Below are positions 28,301-36,215 of a stretch of DNA of 64,000 bases, piece after piece. This DNA comes from Vibrio tubiashii (GTDB lineage Bacteria; Pseudomonadota; Gammaproteobacteria; Enterobacterales; Vibrionaceae). The notes beneath the pieces are model-generated. The model ran no database searches. It worked only from the letters and a program-made list of their open reading frames with translations, and was not told where the DNA came from. Each line of letters opens with the position of its first letter. Positions within the stretch are counted from its first letter, which is position 1. A program made the position numbers and the translations under genes. The DNA lies in assembly GCF_028551255.1 (NCBI RefSeq), contig NZ_CP117029.1, positions 186,001 through 250,000 of the forward strand, given 5' to 3'.

Positions 28301-28310
28301 GCGTTTGCGC
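28295..28310. promoter_or_regulatory. PurR-like operator over the pyrBI -35 element
   Basis: ACGCAAGCGTTTGCGC matches the symmetric PurR consensus ACGCAAACGTTTGCGT at 14 of 16 positions and overlaps the -35 hexamer of the pyrBI promoter. PurR is known to repress some pyrimidine genes in E. coli, but this position at pyrBI suggests a direct purine link here. Confidence 0.65.
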
Positions 28311-28427
28311 AAAGTATCCAGGAATTGGATTTTTATGCGAAATTGACTGTTTTTGATGAGCTTTTCGCAGCCGTTGTCGGAACTTGTTTGGAGGGTGGTT
28401 GAGAGGTTTTTTGTAGTCAGCGGAATG

Positions 28428-28475
28428 AAAAAAAATGCGGGCTTTATTCAGAGCCTCTGAATGCCACCCGCATTT
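28428..28475 (-). terminator. Strong terminator after argF
   Basis: On the minus strand AAATGCGGG pairs with CCCGCATTT, enclosing a nested ATTCAGAG / CTCTGAAT hairpin, and eight T follow. It isolates pyrBI from the arginine deiminase operon upstream. An additional stem GCGATTAATATC / GATATTAGTCGC (28529-28559) spans the argF stop codon. Confidence 0.9.
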
Positions 28476-28551
28476 CCCTGCAAACCACTCGTGATACCTA
28501 TGGATTAATTCCGTGATATAGAGTGTTCGCGATTAATATCTTTGAGTGATA

Positions 28552-29562
28552 TTAGTCGCCTAGTGTTGCTACCATCACTGCTTTGATAGTGTGCATACGG
28601 TTCTCTGCTTCATCGAAGACGATAGAGTGTTTAGATTCAACAACTTCATCTGTTACTTCTACGCCATCTTTAAGTTGTGGGTACTCAGCCGCTAGCTGTT
28701 TACCAACGGTAGTATCTTCGCCATGGAATGCAGGTAGACAGTGCATGAATTTCACATGTGGGTTACCTGTAGCTTTTAGCATTTCCATGTTCACTTGGTA
28801 AGGCATCATTAGGTTGATACGCTCAGCCCATGCTTCTTTCGCTTCACCCATAGATACCCATACGTCTGTGTATAGGTAATCACAGCCTTGAACGCCTTCT
28901 TGTACGTCTTCAGTCAGAGTGATTTTCGCACCAGTTTCTTCAGCGATTTCGCGGCAAGTCGCTACTAGCTCTTCTTCTGGCCAGAACGCTTTAGGAGCCA
29001 CTAGGCGGATGTCCATACCCATCTTCGCCGCACCAACCATTAGAGAGTTACCCATGTTGTTGCGAGCGTCGCCTAGGTAAGCAAACTTCATTTCATGTAG
29101 CTGTTTACCGCGGCCGTGTTCCATCATAGTTAGGAAGTCAGCTAGGATTTGCGTTGGGTGGAACTCGTCTGTTAGGCCATTCCATACAGGAACACCAGCG
29201 TACGCGCCTAGCTCTTCAACGATTTCTTGACCAAAGCCGCGGTACTCGATGCCGTCGTACATGCGACCAAGAACGCGAGCAGTATCTTTCATTGACTCTT
29301 TGTGACCGATTTGAGAACCCGATGGGCCTAAGTAAGAAACTTGAGCGCCTTGGTCAAATGCTGCAACTTCAAATGCACAACGAGTACGAGTAGAGGTTTT
29401 CTCGAAAATTAGAGCAATGTTTTTGCCTTTTAGACGAGGTTGTTCATAGCCGTTGTATTTCGCTTTTTTAAGTTCCGCAGATAGATCCAACATGTGTTGA
29501 ATTTCACGTGGAGTAAAGTCTAATAGTTTTAGGAAGTTACGGTTGCGTAGGTTAAAAGCCAT
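28552..29562 (-). CDS. argF: Ornithine carbamoyltransferase (probably catabolic)
   Basis: The enzyme interconverts citrulline plus phosphate with ornithine plus carbamoyl phosphate. The ATG at 29562 ([18 protein letters not shown]) has AAGGA eight bases upstream and gives 336 residues; an upstream extension is foreign to the family. The carbamoyl-phosphate loop [23 protein letters not shown] and [10 protein letters not shown] are intact. Its place behind arcA and arcC points to the catabolic deiminase role (arcB); a biosynthetic role cannot be excluded by sequence. Confidence 0.95.
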   Translation of the reverse strand: MAFNLRNRNFLKLLDFTPREIQHMLDLSAELKKAKYNGYEQPRLKGKNIALIFEKTSTRTRCAFEVAAFDQGAQVSYLGPSGSQIGHKESMKDTARVLGRMYDGIEYRGFGQEIVEELGAYAGVPVWNGLTDEFHPTQILADFLTMMEHGRGKQLHEMKFAYLGDARNNMGNSLMVGAAKMGMDIRLVAPKAFWPEEELVATCREIAEETGAKITLTEDVQEGVQGCDYLYTDVWVSMGEAKEAWAERINLMMPYQVNMEMLKATGNPHVKFMHCLPAFHGEDTTVGKQLAAEYPQLKDGVEVTDEVVESKHSIVFDEAENRMHTIKAVMVATLGD

Positions 29563-29666
29563 GATGTTTTCCTTCTTTGTTTTGATTGCGCTCTCTTGGT
29601 TGCAGGGAAAGAGGTAAGAAAGCGCATAAATAAGTAATGTTTGTATAACTTTTGCTTCCACAGTGG

Positions 29667-29723
29667 GGAGCGAGATAGAATCACCTTAAGTTCAACGAGG
29701 GTCTGGTTATTCAATCTCGCTCC
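29667..29723. repeat. Large inverted repeat between arcC and argF
   Basis: ggagcgagatagaat (29667-29681) and attcaatctcgctcc (29709-29723) pair at 14 of 15 positions, and outer CCACA / TGTGG bases extend the stem. The 27-base loop has no T-tract after the stem, so it is more likely an mRNA processing or stability structure than a terminator. Confidence 0.7.
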
Positions 29724-29744
29724 AGTTGTGGAGTTACGAGTCGG

Positions 29745-30656
29745 TTAGCCTTTGGTGATATTGGTACCCGCGGTGCCTTGAAGAATGCGTAAACCATCTT
29801 CTAGAGAACCAATGCCGACCACTTTGCCACCTTGTTTAATGAACTCGCATGACGCTTCGATCTTCGGTCCCATTGAGCCAGCATCAAATTGGTACTGAGC
29901 CAGTTCAGATGGATTAGTGCTGCGGAGAGCATGTTGAGTTGGTTTGCCCCAATCTAGGTAAACTGCATCAGCGTCAGTCAGGATAAGTAGCGCATCGGCG
30001 TCTAGTTGTTTTGCTAGGAATGCAGCAGACATGTCTTTGTCGATAACCGCTTCAACACCAACTAATTTGCCGTTTTCGCGTTTGACTGGAATACCGCCAC
30101 CGCCAGTACAGATAACCAAGTGGCCTTGCTCGATAAGTGCAGTAATCGCTTCATGTTCAATGATGCCTGTAGGCTGTGGGCTTGGGACTACGCGGCGGAA
30201 GTGTTGGCCGTCTGGCTTGATTGTCCAGCGGTACTTCTCTGCTAGCTCACGCGCTTCTGCTTCTTCGTAAATTGGGCCGATAGGCTTGGTTGGATCGGCG
30301 AATGCAGGATCGCTTGGGTCAACCGTCATTTGAGTCAACATGCAAGTCGCGTTGACGTTAGGCATTTGGTTTTTAAACTCTTGCATCAGCATGTAGCCGA
30401 TCATGCCTTGAGTTTCACTGCCCAGTACATCGAGTGGGTACGGAGCGACTTTTTTGTATTCCAAACCTTGTAGAGCAAGTAGGCCAACTTGTGGGCCGTT
30501 ACCGTGCACAAGCACTACGTTGTACTCTTGCGCGATTTCAGAAATTGTCTTAACCGCAATCTCAATGTTTTGGCGCTGAACTTCAGCTTCTAATGGCTCG
30601 CCGCGGCGAAGGAGGGCGTTACCGCCAAGTGCTACAACTACTGTTTGTTTAGTCAT
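29745..30656 (-). CDS. arcC: Carbamate kinase
   Basis: ArcC converts carbamoyl phosphate and ADP to ATP, ammonia and carbon dioxide, the energy-yielding end of the arginine deiminase route. The 303-residue protein shows VVALGGNALLRRGEPLEA at the start and HGNGPQVGLLALQ near residue 50, both family signatures, with ICTGGGGIPV in the middle. It lies 58 bp downstream of arcA and upstream of argF on one strand. Confidence 0.97.
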   Translation of the reverse strand: MTKQTVVVALGGNALLRRGEPLEAEVQRQNIEIAVKTISEIAQEYNVVLVHGNGPQVGLLALQGLEYKKVAPYPLDVLGSETQGMIGYMLMQEFKNQMPNVNATCMLTQMTVDPSDPAFADPTKPIGPIYEEAEARELAEKYRWTIKPDGQHFRRVVPSPQPTGIIEHEAITALIEQGHLVICTGGGGIPVKRENGKLVGVEAVIDKDMSAAFLAKQLDADALLILTDADAVYLDWGKPTQHALRSTNPSELAQYQFDAGSMGPKIEASCEFIKQGGKVVGIGSLEDGLRILQGTAGTNITKG

Positions 30657-30715
30657 TGCTTTAATCTCTCTGCAGGGGGCAGGAGCAAAAGGGCTCCCGC
30701 CAACTAATCACTTAC

Positions 30716-31939
30716 TTAAATACCGTCACGCTCGATTGGGCAGCTCATGCAGCGAGCGCCACCACGACCACGGCCTAGCTCGTCACCTGGGATAGGTAGA
30801 ACAGTGATGCCCGCTTTGTCGTATTTCTCGTTGGTGTAAGTGTTGCCTTCGTAGCCAACAACCACGCCTGGCTTCACAGTCAGTACGTTGTTTGCATCGT
30901 TCCACTGCTCACGTTCTGCGTGGAAGTTGTCACCACCTGTTGTGATAAGGTTGAGCTTGTCGACACCAAGTGCTTTCTCGATAGCGGTTACGAAGTAGCC
31001 CTCTTCTTTCACATTCACCGCACCAGACTCATCGCCAGTTAGGCTCCAACATTTCACGTCTTTACGAACCACTTCTGGGTAAACAGAGAAGGTATCTTCG
31101 TTCATGTGAGTCATAACGGTGTCTAGGTGCATGCAAGAGCGGTGTTTAGGTAGCTCCATCGCAATGATTTGTTTCGCTTGGCCGTGCTTGAATAGACCAG
31201 AAGCTAGGTGCTCAACACCTTGTGCGGTTGTACGCTCAGACATACCGATAAGTACCGTGCCACGACCAAGAACCAATACGTCGCCGCCTTCGATAGTTGA
31301 GTTGTCGTAGTTGATTGTCTCTTCGTCGCCGAAGTACTTAATGAAGTCTTGGCCTGCGAAGGTTGGGTGCCAGCGGTAAATCGCACGAACATGGTTTGTT
31401 TCACGTTGACGAGCAGGTTTTGCCATTGGGTTGATTGATACGCCACCGTATACCCAGCAAGAAGTGTCACGAGTAAATAGGTGGTTTGGTAGAGGCTCAA
31501 TGATGAAATCAGTTGGAGCGTGCAGACCTTGCATCATTGAAGAAGATTTCATTGGCATTTCAGCGTAAGAAAGGCCACCAGTCAGAATTTTCGCTAGCTC
31601 TAGATTAGGTAGGTCACCTAAGTAGCAGCGTACATCGTTAGCGAAGGTTTTGCCTAAGCGGTAATCTGATACTTGGCGGCTAAGTAGCCAGTCTTTGGCT
31701 TCTGGAACAGCAAGCGTGTCTGCTAGTAGGTCTGTAAGAAGTAGCACTTCCACACCTTGATCACGCAATGTTTGAGTGAATACGTCGTGCTCTTTACCTG
31801 CACGCTCAACTGCCAATACGTCATCAAATAGCAGATCGTGACAGTTAGAAGGTGTCAGGTGAGTCAGAGCTCGTCTAGGGCGGTGAACAAGAACGCGACG
31901 TAATTGACCGATTTCAGAACCTACGTATAACTTACTCAT
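30716..31939 (-). CDS. arcA: Arginine deiminase
   Basis: ArcA hydrolyses arginine to citrulline and ammonia. The 407-residue protein has the guanidine-modifying enzyme fold with the catalytic histidine in [12 protein letters not shown] and the nucleophilic cysteine near the C-terminus in [14 protein letters not shown]. It is the first gene of arcA-arcC-argF. The long upstream gap (almost 900 bp) contains several inverted repeats and a CRP-like half site, consistent with complex control. Confidence 0.97.
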   Translation of the reverse strand: MSKLYVGSEIGQLRRVLVHRPRRALTHLTPSNCHDLLFDDVLAVERAGKEHDVFTQTLRDQGVEVLLLTDLLADTLAVPEAKDWLLSRQVSDYRLGKTFANDVRCYLGDLPNLELAKILTGGLSYAEMPMKSSSMMQGLHAPTDFIIEPLPNHLFTRDTSCWVYGGVSINPMAKPARQRETNHVRAIYRWHPTFAGQDFIKYFGDEETINYDNSTIEGGDVLVLGRGTVLIGMSERTTAQGVEHLASGLFKHGQAKQIIAMELPKHRSCMHLDTVMTHMNEDTFSVYPEVVRKDVKCWSLTGDESGAVNVKEEGYFVTAIEKALGVDKLNLITTGGDNFHAEREQWNDANNVLTVKPGVVVGYEGNTYTNEKYDKAGITVLPIPGDELGRGRGGARCMSCPIERDGI

Positions 31940-32470
31940 GATCGTATCTCTCTTATATTTAAATTAGTCTTAATATTTAAAAACTAATATTTAATTTGTA
32001 GGGAATAGAAGCGTGAATTTATTTATTCACTTATTTTGTTTCTGGAACTCATATTACGCCTGTTGGCGGGGGAATCTTAGAGATCAATCACAGTTCGATT
32101 TTTATGCTCCAGGCCTTGATTTACAAGGGTTTTAACAATATCTATGCAGTTGTTATTGAGCTGTAACACCCCTAATTAGCCACTCAGTGTGGAACTTTAT
32201 GCAGGTAAATATCCAAGATGCTAGATAAATAATAACTAGTCGGAAAAATATGCACTAAAAATTTAGTGACAATAAATTGAATAAAGCGGAAATATGCAAT
32301 GAATCTTTCTAGATAATTGCTTTTGAGGTGTGAATTAATCGTTTTATAACAAAATATTTGGTAATAATTGTTGTGCTGATCACATATTAATATTTGCACC
32401 GATTTAATTAGAGGGATTTATTTAATTAATAAAGTTTATTGGTTGGGATACTTTTTCTAATTCAAATGAT
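31940..32470. other. AT-rich regulatory gap upstream of arcA
   Basis: No convincing gene is present. Visible elements are gtgaatttatttattcac at 32013-32030, a palindrome resembling an ARG box with a widened centre, 74 bp upstream of arcA; CCTTG-ATTTA-CAAGG at 32114-32128; and TGTTG-N6-TCACA at 32369-32384, a weak CRP-like site. The AT-rich 71-codon frame on the minus strand at 32184-32399 has no family features and is not called. Confidence 0.4.
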
Positions 32471-32476
32471 TGAAAT

Positions 32477-32545
32477 GGGAACGGACTACGTCCTAGGAAG
32501 AACTGGATCGCTACGCTGCTGGATAACGGGATCGGGCTTCTTATT
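32477..32545. repeat. Dispersed palindromic element, partial copy
   Basis: gggaacggactacgtcct and ggatcgctacgctgctggataacggg repeat the first ~67 bp of the element at 19074 with few changes, in the same orientation. The second half of that element is missing here; a different repeat (32572-32676) follows. Confidence 0.85.
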
Positions 32546-32571
32546 TGAGAGGAGGAGCGGTGCTATATCCC

Positions 32572-32676
32572 GTCATTCCCTAGACTGACGAAGGAAGGAG
32601 TAGGGAATCTCTATAGGTCATCTACTTGCTTGAAGAGATCCCCAACTCGCTCGTACCTCGCTCTTGAGGATGACAG
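32572..32676. repeat. ~105-bp dispersed repeat, second family
   Basis: This segment (cgtcattccctagactgacg ... ctcttgaggatgacag) is the reverse-complement copy of the segment at 43826-43928: the words gtcattcccta, agggaatctct, agagatccccaactcg and ctcttgaggatgac recur in the same order. Its ends GTCATTCC and GGATGAC form an imperfect terminal inverted repeat. Confidence 0.88.
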
Positions 32677-32694
32677 GATAACCTATTGAATAAA

Positions 32695-32741
32695 AGGGTT
32701 GACCTTAAGTGCCAACCCTCAACAATGTCTCCAGCTCTCCA
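32695..32741. repeat. Hairpin plus octamer remnant shared with 19260
   Basis: agggttg...caaccct forms a stem like the terminator at 19260, and ctccagctctcc (about one and a half octamer units) follows at the same side. This looks like the same module with a minimal repeat number, supporting expansion or contraction of the octamer. Confidence 0.65.
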
Positions 32742-32747
32742 AACACA

Positions 32748-32773
32748 AGAAAAGCCGCACTATGGCGGCTTTG
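32748..32773 (-). terminator. Rho-independent terminator after the YfcC-type carrier
   Basis: Minus-strand stem AAAGCCGC / GCGGCTTT with CATAGT loop and TTCTT tail. A second hairpin GGCTCAC / GTGAGCC (32779-32797) lies between it and the stop codon. Confidence 0.78.
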
Positions 32774-32823
32774 AGGGCGGCTCACTTCCTGTGAGCCAGG
32801 GTAAGGAAAAGAAAGTTTATCTA

Positions 32824-34272
32824 TTAGATAAGAGCACCAATACTTAGAACCAGGATGCAGAACAGAGTCAGAATCGCGAGTAGCGGTGCGACCCATTTCA
32901 CCCAGCGTACGTATGGGACGCGAGCGATAGCCAAACCACCCATAACCACAGCTGAAGTTGGTGTAATTAAGTTAACCAGGCCTGACGCTGATTGGTATGC
33001 AGTGATAACGAGTTCACGACCAACACCTGCAAAGTCTGCGAGTGGCGCCATGATTGGCATAGTAAGTACCGCTAGGCCTGACGTAGAAGGTACAAGGAAT
33101 GACAGTAGAATTTCGAGGAAGAACATCACGTTGATGAACACCACAGACGATAGACCCGTTACCATTTGTTCTGCTGAGAACAGGATAGTATCTGTGATCA
33201 TACCGCGGTCCATCACCACGACGATACCACGTGCGATACCGATAATCAGTGCAACACCAAGTAGGTCACGGGCGCCATCAATAAAGCTGCTTGTAAACTC
33301 TTCTTCACTCATGCGTGCGACTAGGCCAACAATGATAGTTGCGGCTAGGAACATTGCAGAGATCTCTGCCATCCACCAACCTGCAACCGATACGCCGTAG
33401 ATCATCACACCAAATGAGCCACCGAAGATAGTTAGGATAATCTTACGAGTAGTCGTGAACTCCATGCCTTCTTCAGATTGGTTACCAAGGAAGTGAGCTT
33501 TGTTTTCTTCGTACTTATCGTAAACGATAGATTTAGATTGGTCGGCGCGAACCATGCGTGCATAGCGCATAACGTAAGCAACACAGATAGCGTAACCAAT
33601 CACTAGCATGATAACGCGCAGCATGATGCCGTCAGTGAATGGAATGCCTGAAGCGTTAGCTGCGATAACCGTTGCGAATGGGTTAATGGTTGAACCGAGC
33701 ACACCGATACCTGCGCCTAGTAATACCGTAGCGGCTGCAACTAATGGGTCAAAGCGAGCTGCCATCATCACAGGAACAAGCAAGGTGTAGAAAGGTAGTG
33801 ACTCTTCCGCCATACCGTAGACAGTACCACCTGCAGCAAACAGTGCCATCAGAATAGGTATCATCATCTCTTCACGCCCTTCAAGGCGATGGGTTACACG
33901 CTCGATACCCGCGTCAATTGCCCCGGTTTTGGTTACTAGACCTAAGAAGCCACCGATAACAAGGATAAATAGCGAAACGTCGATAGCGGCTGCTTCATAG
34001 CTGTTGTGGTCGTAGAAGCCATCAATTGGTGCGAGCAGAACATCAATCACGCCTTGTGGGTTGCCTTCAACTGCCTGATAAGTACCTGTTACAGGAACTT
34101 CACGACCAAGATCTTCGTTCATTGCTCGGTCGTATTGGCCAGCAGGAACTATCCAGGTCAGCATTGCTACAAGTGCAATTAAGACAAAAAGAATCGTATA
34201 TGCAGAAGGGAACTTAAAGTTGGCAAAGAAGCCGCCTTTTTTTTCTTCAGTCGGTACAGTTTGGGTTGTCAT
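32824..34272 (-). CDS. YfcC/DcuC-superfamily carrier, candidate arginine/ornithine exchanger
   Basis: The 482-residue protein has about twelve membrane segments and the YfcC-type features: a soluble N-terminus, FPSAYTILFVLIALVAMLTW as first segment, GSTINPFATVIAANASGI and FLVPSTSGLAVLTMPIMAPL near the re-entrant regions. YfcC proteins belong to the C4-dicarboxylate anaerobic carrier superfamily, some of which move amino acids or peptides. It is the only transporter beside arcA-arcC-argF, where an arginine:ornithine antiporter (arcD) is expected, so that role is the best inference. Substrate is unproven. Confidence 0.85.
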   Translation of the reverse strand: MTTQTVPTEEKKGGFFANFKFPSAYTILFVLIALVAMLTWIVPAGQYDRAMNEDLGREVPVTGTYQAVEGNPQGVIDVLLAPIDGFYDHNSYEAAAIDVSLFILVIGGFLGLVTKTGAIDAGIERVTHRLEGREEMMIPILMALFAAGGTVYGMAEESLPFYTLLVPVMMAARFDPLVAAATVLLGAGIGVLGSTINPFATVIAANASGIPFTDGIMLRVIMLVIGYAICVAYVMRYARMVRADQSKSIVYDKYEENKAHFLGNQSEEGMEFTTTRKIILTIFGGSFGVMIYGVSVAGWWMAEISAMFLAATIIVGLVARMSEEEFTSSFIDGARDLLGVALIIGIARGIVVVMDRGMITDTILFSAEQMVTGLSSVVFINVMFFLEILLSFLVPSTSGLAVLTMPIMAPLADFAGVGRELVITAYQSASGLVNLITPTSAVVMGGLAIARVPYVRWVKWVAPLLAILTLFCILVLSIGALI

Positions 34273-34711
34273 GGCTATCTCCTTACTTTTATTTATATAC
34301 CAATAAATAAAAGTGAATCAGCGACTCATAGTTATTAGGAATTAAATAACTTATGTAGGGTAAGTTATTGGTATTCGATTTATAGATTGGGCTTCACTGT
34401 CAAATCCGCCCTTTGACGCTATTTTAAAAGCACTCTTAACGACTAACTTTGGTGATCTTCACAAATTAAATCGATAAAAAAATAGGGGTTATTAAGTGAA
34501 AAAAATTACTCGATTAATTGTTTGAAAAGGGTGGATTAATATTCTAGAAAAATAGGATGAGATGAGGAGTAATCAGGTGAAATGGCAATGGTTTAAATTT
34601 GACGGGAATTTTATTCAAACGTTGGGATTAAAATGCATAAAGAGTTTTTGAACACTTTATTGATTAAAGTCAAAAATAAAATGTGAGCCAAGATTTTTTA
34701 CACTATATAAA
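34273..34711. other. AT-rich gap between the carrier gene and dcuA
   Basis: About 440 bp with no gene or clear operator. A 24-codon plus-strand frame from GTG at 34577 has a GGAG site but no family features. The stretch presumably holds the promoter of the carrier gene. Confidence 0.4.
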
Positions 34712-34738
34712 ATAAAAAAGGGAGCCGAAGCTCCCTTT
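34712..34738 (-). terminator. Rho-independent terminator after dcuA
   Basis: Minus-strand AAAGGGAGC / GCTCCCTTT around TTCG, followed by TTTTTT, 16 bp past the dcuA stop. Confidence 0.92.
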
Positions 34739-34753
34739 AAACAATAAGGTTAT

Positions 34754-36061
34754 TTAGATAAATAAACCACCAAATGTAAAGCCTAGTGCCACTGCAGAAG
34801 CAATCGTCACCACACCTGGAATAAAGAACGGATGGTTGAAGACGTACTTACCGATACGTGTCGAGCCTGTATCGTCCATTTCTACTGCTGCAAGCAGTGT
34901 TGGGTAGGTAGGCAGTACGAACAGCGCACTTACTGCTGCGAAAGATGCAACCGCTGTTAGAGGCGCGACACCAATAGCCAGTGCTGCTGGCATTAGTGCT
35001 ACGGTTGTTGCCCCTTGTGAGTAAAGTAGCATTGAAGCAAAGAACAGCACCATAGCTAGCATCCATGGGTAATCTGAAAGCAGTGCCCCCGCCACTTCTT
35101 TAATGCCGTCTACGTGTGCGTTAACAAAGGTTGAACCAAGCCAAGCAACACCAAGTACACAAACACATGCTGTCATACCTGAGCGGAAGGTTGCCGCTGA
35201 AGGGATCTTAGACGCATCAATCTTAGTCACGAGAACGATAGCTGCCGCTGCTGCCAGCATCACTGTCATGATCGCTTCATTTCGGCCTAGCGCCGGATCC
35301 TTGATAAGGCCAATCGAGCCGGAAATTGCTGCTGCGTAGCAAACAACAAAACCGATCGCGGCAAGGAAGATGTAAGTTGCAGTTTTTGCTGTAGGTAGAA
35401 TTTCACGCTGCTTTTCAGTTGCTAGCTTGATTAAGCCTTTTTCCAGACGCTCTTGATAGATAGGGTCATCTTTAAGCTCGCTGCCCATAAAGTTAGCAAC
35501 GAATGCACCAATCATACATGCGATGAAAGTGGTTGGAATACATACCGCTAACAGGGTTAGGTAATCAACCCCCATAGGTGCTAGCATTGCTGCAAACGCA
35601 ACAACAGCCGCTGAAATTGGTGAAGCGGTAATAGCAATTTGTGAAGCAACAACTGCAATAGACAGTGGGCGAGATGGGCGAACCCCTTGGCCTTTTGCTA
35701 CTTCAGCGATAACAGGCAGAGTTGAGAATGCAGTGTGTCCTGTTCCTGCCATTAGCGTCATTAAGAAAGTCACAATCGGCGCATAAAAGGTGATGCGCTC
35801 AGGGTGTTTACGCAAAAAGTTTTCAGCCACTTGTACTAACCAGTCCATGCCGCCAGCAACCTGCATGGCTGCGATCGCGGTAATGACCGACATAATGATA
35901 AGAATAACGTCTACTGGAATAAAAGCTTGGCTAGTGGGTACACCAAGTACCAAAGAAAGTGCGATAACACCTGCACCACCTGCTAAACCAATGCCAATAC
36001 CACCAATTCTTGCTCCTAAATAGATAAAGAGCAGAACGACAAAGAGTTCGACTGCCACCAT
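34754..36061 (-). CDS. dcuA: Anaerobic C4-dicarboxylate transporter (DcuA/DcuB family)
   Basis: Dcu carriers exchange aspartate, fumarate, malate and succinate, chiefly without oxygen. The 435-residue protein has about ten to twelve membrane segments; GARIGGIGIGLAGGAGVIAL and LPVIAEVAKGQGVRPSRPLS are closer to DcuA than DcuB. It follows aspA on the same strand, as dcuA does in E. coli, which decides the name. AspA makes fumarate from aspartate and this carrier would import aspartate or export the products. Confidence 0.88.
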   Translation of the reverse strand: MVAVELFVVLLFIYLGARIGGIGIGLAGGAGVIALSLVLGVPTSQAFIPVDVILIIMSVITAIAAMQVAGGMDWLVQVAENFLRKHPERITFYAPIVTFLMTLMAGTGHTAFSTLPVIAEVAKGQGVRPSRPLSIAVVASQIAITASPISAAVVAFAAMLAPMGVDYLTLLAVCIPTTFIACMIGAFVANFMGSELKDDPIYQERLEKGLIKLATEKQREILPTAKTATYIFLAAIGFVVCYAAAISGSIGLIKDPALGRNEAIMTVMLAAAAAIVLVTKIDASKIPSAATFRSGMTACVCVLGVAWLGSTFVNAHVDGIKEVAGALLSDYPWMLAMVLFFASMLLYSQGATTVALMPAALAIGVAPLTAVASFAAVSALFVLPTYPTLLAAVEMDDTGSTRIGKYVFNHPFFIPGVVTIASAVALGFTFGGLFI

Positions 36062-36179
36062 ATTGATACCTCATAAAGTTTATTTTGATTCTGATTATCT
36101 AACGACTCAGCGTCTAAATGGTTAGATAATAGGAATGAAGAGAGACCTTGATAAAACTGTGGTTAACCGTATTGAGTGC

Positions 36180-36206
36180 CAAAAAAGGGCTCCGAAGAGC
36201 CCTTTC
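36180..36206 (-). terminator. Rho-independent terminator after aspA
   Basis: Minus-strand AAAGGGCTC / GAGCCCTTT with TTCG loop and a six-T tail, 10 bp past the aspA stop codon. Confidence 0.92.
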
Positions 36207-36215
36207 TTACTGCGA

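Noticed and set aside
32069..32092. FNR or CRP site upstream of arcA
   Set aside because: Only one half-site (ATCAA or TCACA) is present; the other half does not match.
32184..32399. A 71-codon minus-strand frame upstream of arcA
   Set aside because: Low-complexity AT-rich translation with no family features or ribosome site; more likely regulatory DNA.
34577..34651. A 24-codon plus-strand frame with a GTG start and a GGAG site
   Set aside because: Too short and compositionally plain to support without conservation data; could be checked by comparing vibrios.
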